DNA of 22,060 nucleotides, from assembly GCA_038522735.1 (NCBI GenBank), contig JBCBJX010000050.1:1-22060 (forward strand), written 5' to 3'. Both the position numbers and the translations under genes were made by a program. The notes below the pieces were generated by a model, which saw only the letters and a list, made by a program, of their open reading frames with translations, was not told where the DNA came from and ran no database searches. Position 1 is the first letter of the stretch; the number at the start of each line of letters is the position of its first letter. Source of the stretch: JBCBJX01 sp038522735 (GTDB lineage: Bacteria; Pseudomonadota; Alphaproteobacteria; Caulobacterales; Parvularculaceae). Below, piece by piece: positions 7,668 through 14,520 of the stretch.

Positions 7668-8495
7668 CTAAGCGGGAGTGGCTGTAAAAAAGTTCAACGC
7701 CTCGGCGACGATCGCTTCAGGGGCGTCCCATTGCATTAGGTGGCCGCAAAAAGGAATTTCGCGGTATTGGCAATTCGGGATTAGCCTGCTGAGGCGTCGC
7801 CCACTGTCTACAGGAATCCATTCGTCGTCCACGCCCCAAAGGAGGCTCGTCGGGCAGCCAACCTCGTCGAACCGAGACTCGATCGCGTCCGTGTACTTTG
7901 GATCCATCTGGGCGATCTGGCGGTAGAACGCCTTCTGACCGGTTTCGCTGAGCCACGGCGAGACAAGCGGCGCAAGGCGTTCGGTAGCGATCGGCCGTGC
8001 GACGGCGCCATCGATATAGGTTTCAAGCAGGGCCCGCTGAAGATACGCGGGGAGCCCTGCGAAAGCGCTCTCGTGGTCCCGCACGTGCTGCACGAAAGGC
8101 GATCCCCACGGCCTGATGGCGACAGGATCGATCAAGATCAACCTGGAATACTGCAGACCGTTAAGAATGTGGCCGCGCAGGGCGGTTGCGCCGCCGAAAT
8201 CATGGGCGAGAACCCTCGGGCGGTCGAGCGCCAGTTCTGCGAAGAGTGCAGCGAGTACGTTGTTTTGAACGCCAAGCGAAACGTCCGTATCGGGCATATC
8301 GGATTGTCCGTAGCCCAATAGATCAAAGCAGATAACTTGAAACCGGTGGGAAAGCTCACGGGCGATGTCGCGCCAAACGACAGAAGAGAACGGAGTTCCG
8401 TGGATGCAGACAAGAGGAAGGCCTTCACCGAAAACGTCGTAGGCGATGGCGTGTCCCAAAAAATCGAACCGCCGTGACAGCGAAAATTCCGTCAA
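7668..8495 (-). CDS. Alpha/beta hydrolase with Asp nucleophile (dehalogenase/epoxide hydrolase-like)
   Basis: A 275-residue alpha/beta-hydrolase-fold enzyme. The nucleophile elbow reads AHDFGG, with D99 where esterases have Ser. This is the arrangement of haloalkane and haloacetate dehalogenases and epoxide hydrolases. The oxyanion loop is HGTP (32-35), the probable acid is D223 or D224 (WGVDDEW), and the catalytic base is H252 (FCGHLMQWDAPE). Haloalkane dehalogenases usually have Asn after HG and Trp after the nucleophile; here these are Thr and Phe, so dehalogenase activity is uncertain. The gene starts 18 bp after the prs stop with AAAGGA as ribosome site, so it is probably read from prs transcripts. 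It is visibly poorer in GC than its neighbours (bases 8281-8340 hold 28 G/C of 60, against 37 of 60 for 8521-8580), which suggests recent acquisition. Confidence 0.88.
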   Translation of the reverse strand: MTEFSLSRRFDFLGHAIAYDVFGEGLPLVCIHGTPFSSVVWRDIARELSHRFQVICFDLLGYGQSDMPDTDVSLGVQNNVLAALFAELALDRPRVLAHDFGGATALRGHILNGLQYSRLILIDPVAIRPWGSPFVQHVRDHESAFAGLPAYLQRALLETYIDGAVARPIATERLAPLVSPWLSETGQKAFYRQIAQMDPKYTDAIESRFDEVGCPTSLLWGVDDEWIPVDSGRRLSRLIPNCQYREIPFCGHLMQWDAPEAIVAEALNFFTATPA

Positions 8496-8513
8496 TTGCG
8501 CGTCCTTTAATGG

Positions 8514-9455
8514 CTAGTCGAACAGGATCGAGACGCTTTCTTCGTGGGCGATGCGGCGGATCGCTTCGGAGAGGAGCGTGGCGATCGAGAGGTGGACGAC
8601 CTTTTTCGCCGCCTTCACTGCGTCTGTCGCTTCAATCGAGTCGGTGGTGACGAGGCGGGCGAGGGCCGAGCTTTCGATCCGCGCGACGGCGTCGCCGGAA
8701 AGGACGCCGTGGGTGACGTAGGCGGAAACTTCTTTCGCGCCGCGCTTCAAAAGCTCCTCGGCGGCGTTCACCAGGGTGCCGCCTGAATCGACGATGTCGT
8801 CGAAGAGGACGCATTTGCGCCCGTCGACGTCGCCGATAACGTTCATAACCTCCGAGACGCCCGCCCGCTCGCGACGCTTGTCGACGATGGCGAGGTCCGT
8901 GTCGCCGAGGCGCTTCGCGAGCGCCCGGGCGCGCACAACGCCGCCGACATCTGGGGAGACGACCATAAGCTCGTCCGCTTCGGCCGCGTGGAGGTCGCGG
9001 ATCGCACGCTCGATGTCTTTGACCGCGTAGAGATTGTCCGTCGGAATGTCGAAAAAGCCCTGGATCTGGCCCGCGTGCAGATCGACCGTCAGCACCCGGT
9101 CGGCGCCGGCGGTGGTGATGAGGTTCGCGACGAGCTTCGCGGAGATCGGGGTGCGGGGGCCGGCTTTACGGTCCTGCCGTGCGTAGCCGAAATAGGGGAT
9201 GACGGCGGTGATGCGGCTCGCCGACGCGCGCGACAGCGCGTCGATCATGATGAGGAGCTCCATCAGGTTGTCGTTCGCTGGCTTCGAGGTCGACTGGACG
9301 ACGAAAACGTCCTCGCCGCGCACGTTCTCGCGGATCTCGACGAACACCTCGCCGTCCTTGAAGGACTTCACCTCCGCCTCGACCAGGCGCACGCCGAGCC
9401 GCTGGGCGATCGCCGCCGCCAGCGTCCGGTTCGAATTTCCCGCGATGATTTTCAT
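8514..9455 (-). CDS. prs: Ribose-phosphate pyrophosphokinase (PRPP synthetase)
   Basis: Makes PRPP from ribose 5-phosphate and ATP for nucleotide, His, Trp and NAD synthesis in the cytoplasm. The 313 residues match the usual length of class I enzymes (about 315). Landmarks are KSFKDGEVFVEIRENVRG (30-47), YFGYARQDRK (88-97), the divalent-cation and substrate region VDLHAGQIQGFFDIP (124-138), SPDVGGVVRARALAKRL (167-183), and the PRPP-binding loop VLFDDIVDSGGTL (216-228). The start at 9455 gives the canonical N-terminus MKIIAGNSNR with GAGGA six or so bases before it; an upstream in-frame start 28 codons earlier is not supported. It is followed after 18 bp by an alpha/beta hydrolase. The 101-bp region upstream must hold its promoter, but I see no convincing -35/-10 pair there. 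Confidence 0.97.
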   Translation of the reverse strand: MKIIAGNSNRTLAAAIAQRLGVRLVEAEVKSFKDGEVFVEIRENVRGEDVFVVQSTSKPANDNLMELLIMIDALSRASASRITAVIPYFGYARQDRKAGPRTPISAKLVANLITTAGADRVLTVDLHAGQIQGFFDIPTDNLYAVKDIERAIRDLHAAEADELMVVSPDVGGVVRARALAKRLGDTDLAIVDKRRERAGVSEVMNVIGDVDGRKCVLFDDIVDSGGTLVNAAEELLKRGAKEVSAYVTHGVLSGDAVARIESSALARLVTTDSIEATDAVKAAKKVVHLSIATLLSEAIRRIAHEESVSILFD

Positions 9456-9556
9456 GGCCGTCCGTCCTCGCCCGCTCGCGCCTCCCGACGTAAGGCGCGT
9501 TCCCGCGGGCTGTGTGACGCTTTGACGACAATTTCGCAAGCGCGAAGCGGCCGGTT

Positions 9557-10219
9557 TCAGCGCTCCAGATAGAGCGCCACGAGACCGATCGTGTTGTTGA
9601 GGCCGTGGGCGAGGACGGCGGGCCAGACGGACCCGCGGGCGGCGAGGACGAGGGCGCCGAAGACGAGACCGCTGAAGGCCGATCCCGCCACACCCGCCGG
9701 CCCCTGATAGGCGTGGGCGAGGCCGAAGAGGGCGGCCTGCAGGACAAGCGCCGCCGCGCTGGCGCCCGCCCCGCCGCCGAGGGACGCTGCAAGCCCGCGC
9801 AGAAGGACGACCCGATAGGCGATCTCCTCGCCGAAGGCCGCGAACGTCCAGCTGAGGGCGAGGGCGGAGAAAAGCGCCGCCGGCGACGTCGCCACGGCCT
9901 CGAAGCGGCTGAGATCGCGCGCGACGCCGAAAACGTCCGTCAGCAAGAAATCGATCGCCAGATGCCCGCCCTGCAGCGCCGCGACCCCGAACAGGGCGAG
10001 GGCGGCGTGCTCGAGCTTCAGACCGCCGGCGAAACCGACGCGATCAAGCCGCAGGCCGCATGCGCCGAGGGCGATCGCGGCGATGATCGTCGCGCCGATG
10101 TAAAGCTCCGTCGCATAGACGGCGTAGGCCGTGAGTGCGCTGTCGCCGCCCTCCGCAGCCCGCAGCGCGCTCGCGAGGAGGAGGGCGCCGATGAAACCGG
10201 CTGTAAGCAGACGGATCAT
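9557..10219 (-). CDS. CPBP-family intramembrane glutamic protease (CAAX/Abi type)
   Basis: Polytopic membrane protein of 220 residues, mostly hydrophobic, belonging to the CAAX-protease/bacteriocin-processing (Abi) family. The three family motifs are intact: EEIAYR (E131, E132, R136), F165-x3-H169 (FGLAH) and H205-x3-N209 (HGLNN). Enzymes of this family cleave within the membrane using the glutamate and histidines; substrates in bacteria are mostly unknown, and some members give bacteriocin self-immunity. Its ATG overlaps the stop of the upstream MarR gene by four bases, so translation is coupled and both share the MarR promoter. No bacteriocin-like gene is visible nearby. Confidence 0.92.
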   Translation of the reverse strand: MIRLLTAGFIGALLLASALRAAEGGDSALTAYAVYATELYIGATIIAAIALGACGLRLDRVGFAGGLKLEHAALALFGVAALQGGHLAIDFLLTDVFGVARDLSRFEAVATSPAALFSALALSWTFAAFGEEIAYRVVLLRGLAASLGGGAGASAAALVLQAALFGLAHAYQGPAGVAGSAFSGLVFGALVLAARGSVWPAVLAHGLNNTIGLVALYLER

Positions 10220-10716
10220 GCCGGCTTCTTCCGGTGAGCCGGCCCGCCTTTCAGGTGCTCCATCTGACCCTCCCAGACGCCGTGGCCGCGCAGCAGAGCT
10301 TCGAGCCCGGTTTTGAGCGCAAGGAGTTCGTTTTCCGCTAACCGGTCGCGCACCTCTTTACGCACATAGGCCTCGAGAATGGTCCGCGAGCGTGCAAAGG
10401 CCGTCTCGCCGGCGGCCGTCAGCGCGGCGCTCATCGATCGGCGATCGCCGTCGACGGGCGCGCGAACCACGAGGCCTGCGTCCTGCAGCCTGTCGAGCAT
10501 GCGTGTGAGCCCGGCCTTCGACAGGAAAATCCGTTCGCTGAGTTCGGTCAGCGTCAGCCGGCCGCCGTTTGCGTTCAGCTGCTTGATGAGGTCCTGCTCC
10601 GAAAGCCCGAAACCAAGAGCCTCGCGCAGCTCCCGTTCCAGCCCCGCCTGCAGCCGCGTCGAGGCGTGAACAAGGCTCGCCCAGGTCAGCATCCAGTCCT
10701 GTTTTGACAGCGCCAT
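10216..10716 (-). CDS. MarR-family transcriptional regulator
   Basis: A 166-residue winged-helix regulator. The HTH lies at about 53-75 (RLTLTELSERIFLSKAGLTR as its core), followed by MLDRLQDAGLVVR and a wing with the typical DGDRRS (89-94). Helices for dimerisation flank it on both sides. A palindrome resembling a MarR operator and a perfect TTGACA lie just upstream, so self-repression is likely. The ATG has no Shine-Dalgarno sequence and sits about where transcription would begin, which suggests a leaderless message. It is translationally coupled to the CPBP protease, which is probably its main target besides itself. The C-terminal KGGPAHRKKPA tail is basic. Confidence 0.93.
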   Translation of the reverse strand: MALSKQDWMLTWASLVHASTRLQAGLERELREALGFGLSEQDLIKQLNANGGRLTLTELSERIFLSKAGLTRMLDRLQDAGLVVRAPVDGDRRSMSAALTAAGETAFARSRTILEAYVRKEVRDRLAENELLALKTGLEALLRGHGVWEGQMEHLKGGPAHRKKPA

Positions 10717-10721
10717 GCGGA

Positions 10722-10751
10722 ATGTTGCTCATGCAACTATTGCGGTGTCAA
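10722..10751 (-). promoter_or_regulatory. Putative promoter of the MarR-CPBP operon
   Basis: On the minus strand a consensus TTGACA (10751-10746) is followed after 18 bases by CAACAT (10727-10722), a weak -10 element. The transcript would begin at or beside the MarR ATG (10716). The MarR-type palindrome fills the spacer and enters the -10, an ideal place for a repressor. Confidence 0.42.
10724..10737. promoter_or_regulatory. Putative MarR operator palindrome
   Basis: GTTGC-TCAT-GCAAC: two perfect 5-base arms around four bases, seven bases upstream of the MarR start. Its half-sites resemble TTGC/GCAA operators known for several MarR-family proteins. A second, looser ATTG-N6-CAAT symmetry lies at 10739-10752. 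Confidence 0.5.
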
Positions 10752-10777
10752 TGATGTTCGTGAGGCCTGACGCACCG

Positions 10778-11557
10778 CTACGCCAGCGCGATCGCCGACA
10801 AATTCCGCCCATAGTCCCGCGCGCCCGTCTTTTTCGAATGGCGGTGGCTGAACCAGACGTCGGGTTCGCCGAGGGTGCAGCGCTCCGCGTCCCAGGCGAG
10901 CGCGACGCCGACGGCGTCGAGGCGCCAGCTTGCGTAGGCGGCGAGGTCGAGGCGGCGCTTGTCGGCACGGGCGGGGTCGTCGTGGAAGAACGTCTCCGCG
11001 TAGGGATATTTCTCCGTAAACGCGTCGACGAGGTCGAGGCCGACTTCGAAGTTTTCGCGCCTGAGACACGGGCCGAGGGCGGCGATTATGCGCTCGCGAA
11101 CCGCGCCGCGGGCGGCCATCTCTTCGACGGTCGCTTCGAGGACGCCGGCGAGGGCGCCGCGCCATCCGGCGTGGGCGCTCGCGACGAGGCCGGCGTCAGG
11201 CTCGGCGAAAAGAACCGGCATGCAGTCGGCGGCGAGGGCGCCGACGGCGAGGCCCGGCGCGTCGGTGAGGATGGCGTCGGCCTCGGGCGCAGGGCCCTCC
11301 CAGGGTTCCGCTGCGTAGACGACGATCGGGGAGTGAACCTGCCGGCAGGTGAGGAGCCGGTCGTGGGCGACGCCGAGGACGACGGCGCACCGGACGCGGT
11401 TCTCGTTAACCGCATCCGGATCGTCGTCGGAGCCGAGGCCGGTGTTGAGGCTCTCGTAAACCCCGGTTGAAACGCCGCCCGCGCGTCCGAAAAATCCGTG
11501 GGCGACGCCCGAAAGGGCGGCGAGGGGCGGCGCCGTCAGGCGGAACGGCGCGCTCAT
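10778..11557 (-). CDS. pgeF: Peptidoglycan editing factor PgeF / laccase-domain (YfiH) protein
   Basis: Member of the former 'polyphenol oxidase/multicopper' YfiH family. In E. coli the protein removes wrongly incorporated L-Ser from peptidoglycan precursors; relatives also act on purine nucleosides. The 259 residues include HGFFGRAGGVSTGVYESLN (20-38) and the metal-site residues H75 (RQVHSP), C112 (ADCMPVLF) and H129 (HAGWRG). It ends with the usual FSHRHSKKTGARDYGRN stretch. The ATG at 11557 overlaps the midA stop by four bases, so the two are translationally coupled; a start 16 codons further upstream would run into midA. It is the last gene of the lgt-midA-pgeF unit. Confidence 0.94.
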   Translation of the reverse strand: MSAPFRLTAPPLAALSGVAHGFFGRAGGVSTGVYESLNTGLGSDDDPDAVNENRVRCAVVLGVAHDRLLTCRQVHSPIVVYAAEPWEGPAPEADAILTDAPGLAVGALAADCMPVLFAEPDAGLVASAHAGWRGALAGVLEATVEEMAARGAVRERIIAALGPCLRRENFEVGLDLVDAFTEKYPYAETFFHDDPARADKRRLDLAAYASWRLDAVGVALAWDAERCTLGEPDVWFSHRHSKKTGARDYGRNLSAIALA

Positions 11558-12654
11558 AACTCCACGAACCCGGCGGGGGCGGGGAGGCCCGGGGAGGCGA
11601 TGCAAATTACTTTGAACAACTCGCCCATCTCGCCGGCGCCGATCAGCCGATCAAGCCCGCTGTCGAGGAGTTTCGCCTGTTCCGCCGTCGCGCGGGCTTT
11701 CAGCCGCTCGGTGCGCTCCGCCGCGCCGAGGCGGCGCAGGAACGCGCCCTGGGTGATCGGTCCGTAGACGGCGGCGCCCGCCTCGATGGCGGCGCGGGCG
11801 AGGGCGGCGAAATCGACATGGGCGGTGATGTCCGCCTCTCCCGGCGTTTCCAGCGGGCCGACGCGCTCGTGGCCGCGCAGGGCCTGCAGCGTGTCGCCGG
11901 GCGCCGACCGCGCATGGCCGTAATCGATGAAGAGCGCCCGGCCGGGACGCTTCTTCAGTCGCTCGCAGAAGAACTGGACGATCTCCTCCGCCTCCGGACG
12001 GATCTCGATGATCGCGCCGTCAGGTTCGCCTTCCGCCCAGGGCGGAACGTCCGCGGCGACGTCGCGATTGTCGAGAGCGAAGGCGAGGCGTCCGTCGGCG
12101 CCGAGGCCGACGACCCGCTCCCGCCAGCCGCGTTCGGTTTTCTGGAACTGGCGGAGCGGCAGGCAGTCGAGGAACTCGTTGCCGACGGCGAGCATCGGCG
12201 CGTCCGGCGCGTCGTTAAGATCGAGAAGCCAGTCGAGATCCGCCGCGTCCTGCAGGCGTTTGCTCTGCTGCAGGCGGAGGCGCGCCGACTGCTCGTAGAG
12301 CCGCACCTGAAGCGAGCGCTCGAAATCGGGCCGCTTCGCCGCGACCCGAAGGATGTCGGCCATCATGACGCCGCGGCCGGGGCCGAGTTCGATGAGGACC
12401 GTGCGGGCGGGCTCGCCCATGGCCGTCCAGCTGTCGACCAGCCAGGCGCCGATCAGCTCGCCGAAGACCTGGCTCACCTCCGGCGCGGTGGTGAAAGCGC
12501 CGGCCGCGCCGATCGCCTCATGGGCGGTGTAGAAGCCGTGCTGGGGGTGGCCGAGGGCGTCGGTTATGAAGTCGCCGACGGAGATCGGCCCGCCCGCTTT
12601 GATGGTGAGGGCGAGACGGTCTTCGAGCGGCGTCGGCGGGGCGCGGTCCGTCAC
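11554..12654 (-). CDS. midA: SAM-dependent methyltransferase, MidA/NDUFAF7 family
   Basis: Class I methyltransferase of the family whose mitochondrial member NDUFAF7 methylates an arginine of the NDUFS2 subunit during complex I assembly. A similar role for the bacterial protein, acting on NuoD, is inference. The 366 residues show the family blocks ISVGDFITDALGHPQHGFYT (24-43), GAFTTAPEVSQVFGELIGAW (52-71), SAM-binding ELGPGRGVMMADIL (89-102), VGNEFLDCLPLRQF and FIDYGHA. The start is a GTG at 12654 that overlaps the lgt TGA, and the stop overlaps the pgeF ATG. It is therefore coupled on both sides. No nuo genes are in view. Confidence 0.93.
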   Translation of the reverse strand: MTDRAPPTPLEDRLALTIKAGGPISVGDFITDALGHPQHGFYTAHEAIGAAGAFTTAPEVSQVFGELIGAWLVDSWTAMGEPARTVLIELGPGRGVMMADILRVAAKRPDFERSLQVRLYEQSARLRLQQSKRLQDAADLDWLLDLNDAPDAPMLAVGNEFLDCLPLRQFQKTERGWRERVVGLGADGRLAFALDNRDVAADVPPWAEGEPDGAIIEIRPEAEEIVQFFCERLKKRPGRALFIDYGHARSAPGDTLQALRGHERVGPLETPGEADITAHVDFAALARAAIEAGAAVYGPITQGAFLRRLGAAERTERLKARATAEQAKLLDSGLDRLIGAGEMGELFKVICIASPGLPAPAGFVEL

Positions 12655-13535
12655 GCGGGCTGCGCTGCGCCCTTGTAGGCGCGCCAGGCGAGCCAGCCGC
12701 CGAGGCCGATCATCGGGAAGGAGAGGAGCATGCCCATGGTGAGGCCGAGGGGAAAGTCCGGCATCTGAACGTCCGGCTGGCGGAAGTTTTCAACAAACGA
12801 CCGCGCGATCCCGTAGCCCGCGAGGAAGACGCCGATCGCGGCGCCCGGCTTTTTCAGGAGCGGCGTCCGCCAGGCGAGGACGGCGAGGACGCCGAAGAGG
12901 ACGAGGCCCTCAAGCGCCGCTTCGTAAAGCTGGCTCGGGTGGCGGGCGACCACATCGGGAGCGTAGACCCATTCGTCCAGCTGGTAATTGAAGCGCTTTG
13001 GAAACTTGACCGCCCAAGGAACGTTTGTCGGACGGCCGTAGAGTTCACCATTGATGAAGTTTGCGATCCGCCCGAAGAAGAGCCCGATCGGCGCGGCGCA
13101 GGCGAAGAGATCGCCGAGCCGGAGCGCGTCGAGACCGTTCCGGCGGGAATAGAGGTAGCCCGCGAGCGTCACGCCCATCAGGCCGCCATGAAAGGACATG
13201 CCGCCTTTCCACAGGGCGAGGGCCGGCGGGAAGGGCAGGAAGCCGAGCACCGGCTCCCAGGCCGCGGTCAGAAGGTGTGGTTCATAAAAGAGAACGTAGC
13301 CGATCCGCCCGCCGCCGATAATCCCGAGGGTGATCCAGCCGACGAGGTCTTCCAGCTGGACGTTCGTCACCGGCGCCGGTTTGTCGCCCCACAGGCGTTC
13401 GGTGCGGATGAGGCGCACGATATAGCGCCAGCCGATGATGATCCCGGCGATATAGGCGAGGGCGTACCAGCGCACGGCGAACGGGCCGATATTGACGAGA
13501 ACGGGATCAATCTCGGGGTAAGGAAGGGTCGTCAT
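12651..13535 (-). CDS. lgt: Prolipoprotein diacylglyceryl transferase
   Basis: Inner-membrane enzyme that moves the diacylglyceryl group from phosphatidylglycerol to the lipobox cysteine of prelipoproteins, the first step in lipoprotein maturation. The 294 residues form about seven membrane helices. Landmarks are WYALAYIAGIIIGW (23-36), MSFHGGLMGV with catalytic H116, GRIANFINGELYGR (155-168, including the essential R156), and RHPSQLYEA (198-206). AAGGATCCGGAG before the ATG at 13535 acts as ribosome site; an in-frame upstream extension of 29 codons lacks family similarity. It heads the lgt-midA-pgeF unit and is divergent from ubiK across 116 bp. Confidence 0.96.
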   Translation of the reverse strand: MTTLPYPEIDPVLVNIGPFAVRWYALAYIAGIIIGWRYIVRLIRTERLWGDKPAPVTNVQLEDLVGWITLGIIGGGRIGYVLFYEPHLLTAAWEPVLGFLPFPPALALWKGGMSFHGGLMGVTLAGYLYSRRNGLDALRLGDLFACAAPIGLFFGRIANFINGELYGRPTNVPWAVKFPKRFNYQLDEWVYAPDVVARHPSQLYEAALEGLVLFGVLAVLAWRTPLLKKPGAAIGVFLAGYGIARSFVENFRQPDVQMPDFPLGLTMGMLLSFPMIGLGGWLAWRAYKGAAQPA

Positions 13536-13596
13536 GCTCCGGATCCTTGATGTCCCTCGCTGCGAGGCGGGAGCGCGGTCGGGCGTCGCCGGGGCC

Positions 13597-13612
13597 GTTG
13601 CGGCGCCGCAAC
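13597..13612. promoter_or_regulatory. 16-bp perfect palindrome between lgt and ubiK
   Basis: GTTGCGGCGCCGCAAC is self-complementary over all 16 bases. It lies 40 bp upstream of ubiK and 62 bp upstream of lgt in the divergent gap, where a dimeric regulator could act on both. In GC-rich DNA such a palindrome can occur by chance, so function is only suggested. Confidence 0.3.
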
Positions 13613-13651
13613 AGGTCGCCACGACGTCTCAGGTGCTGTAGAGGATGCCGG

Positions 13652-13921
13652 ATGCAGACGCAAAGCCCCTTTTTCGACCAGATCGCCCGATTGATGACCG
13701 AGACCGCCGGCGCCGCCGACGGCGTGCGCCGGGAGTTTGAAACCCTCGCCGCCAGCCAGGCGAAACGGCTGATCGCGGACCTCGACCTCGCCGAGCGCGA
13801 AGAGCTCGACGTCCTGCGCGACGTCGCCGCCGCCGCGCGCGTCGAGACAGAAGCGCTCCGCGCCCGGGTCGAGGCGCTTGAGACACGGCTCGCGGAAATC
13901 GAGGCGAGCGCCGGCCGCTGA
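13652..13921 (+). CDS. ubiK: UbiK-family (BMFP/YqiC) ubiquinone biosynthesis accessory factor
   Basis: Small 89-residue protein. In E. coli, UbiK is a coiled-coil trimer that helps the Ubi complex make ubiquinone under aerobic conditions. Seen: an N-terminal amphipathic part (FFDQIARLMTETAGAADGV), a middle helix beginning REFETLAASQAKRLIADLDL, and a C-terminal heptad-rich coiled coil (about 55-85, ETEALRARVEALETRLAEIE). This order is typical for the family. The start at 13652 is chosen for its GAGGA site six bases upstream and because similarity begins here; the frame stays open further upstream without support. It is divergent from lgt and lies 89 bp before ybjN. Confidence 0.87.
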   Translation: MQTQSPFFDQIARLMTETAGAADGVRREFETLAASQAKRLIADLDLAEREELDVLRDVAAAARVETEALRARVEALETRLAEIEASAGR

Positions 13922-13967
13922 GGCGGCCGTTCATTGCGGCGGGCGCCGACTCGCCGCGCAATCCAGC

Positions 13968-13991
13968 CTCGACGCGACCTGCCGCGTCGAG
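13968..13991 (+). other. Stem-loop between ubiK and ybjN
   Basis: A perfect 9-bp stem (CTCGACGCG / CGCGTCGAG) closes a 6-base loop, ending 20 bases before the ybjN ATG and right next to its AAGG ribosome site. No T-run follows, so a standard intrinsic terminator is unlikely. It may limit read-through from ubiK or affect ybjN translation. Confidence 0.4.
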
Positions 13992-14010
13992 CAAAGGCGA
14001 GGCGACGCAC

Positions 14011-14511
14011 ATGTCCTTATCCGCTTCCACCGCCCCTTCCGAAATTCACGATCCTCTGGACGTTCTTGAGACGGTCGCGAGCGACGCCGAGCTCGGTTTC
14101 GAGCGCGTCGATAACGACGAATTGCACATCCAGGTGTCGGCGACGTGGCGGGATATCGCCGTGTGGTTCGCCTGGCGTCCGGAACTGCAGACCCTGCAGA
14201 TGGGCGCCCCTCTCGACCTGAAAATTCCCGAAGCGACCATCATGGAGCTTTGCCGGCTCCTCGCCCTCGTCAACGAGCGTATGTGGATCGGGCACTTTGA
14301 TCTGTGGTCGGACGACAATCAGCTTGTCTACCGGCACGCGATGGCGCTCTCCGACGAAGGCGCCCTCGACGAGCTGCAGGCGGAGTTTCTCCTGCGCGGC
14401 GCGGCGGAGGCGTTCGACCGGTTCTACCCGGCCTTTGACTTCGTCGCCCAGGGCAAGACGGCGCAGGACGCGCTCGACCTTTCCCTCTACGAGACCGCCG
14501 GCTCGGCCTAG
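14011..14511 (+). CDS. YbjN-domain protein
   Basis: A 166-residue cytoplasmic protein of the YbjN family, whose fold resembles type III secretion chaperones. Its role is not settled, though E. coli YbjN affects motility and stress responses when altered. Typical features are the opening IHDPLDVLETVASDAELGFERVDNDELHIQ, which marks residues 12-41, then WRDIAVWFAWRPELQTLQM (46-64), MELCRLLALVNERMWIGHFDLW (78-99) and a C-terminal helical part. There is no signal peptide. The proC start follows the stop after 9 bp, so the two are one transcript. The ybjN-proC pairing is familiar from other alphaproteobacteria. Confidence 0.9.
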   Translation: MSLSASTAPSEIHDPLDVLETVASDAELGFERVDNDELHIQVSATWRDIAVWFAWRPELQTLQMGAPLDLKIPEATIMELCRLLALVNERMWIGHFDLWSDDNQLVYRHAMALSDEGALDELQAEFLLRGAAEAFDRFYPAFDFVAQGKTAQDALDLSLYETAGSA

Positions 14512-14520
14512 GGCCTGACG

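Noticed and set aside
9533..9546. A small hairpin (TTCGC-AAGC-GCGAA) after the CPBP stop, considered as terminator.
   Set aside because: The stem has only five pairs and no U-run follows on the minus strand.
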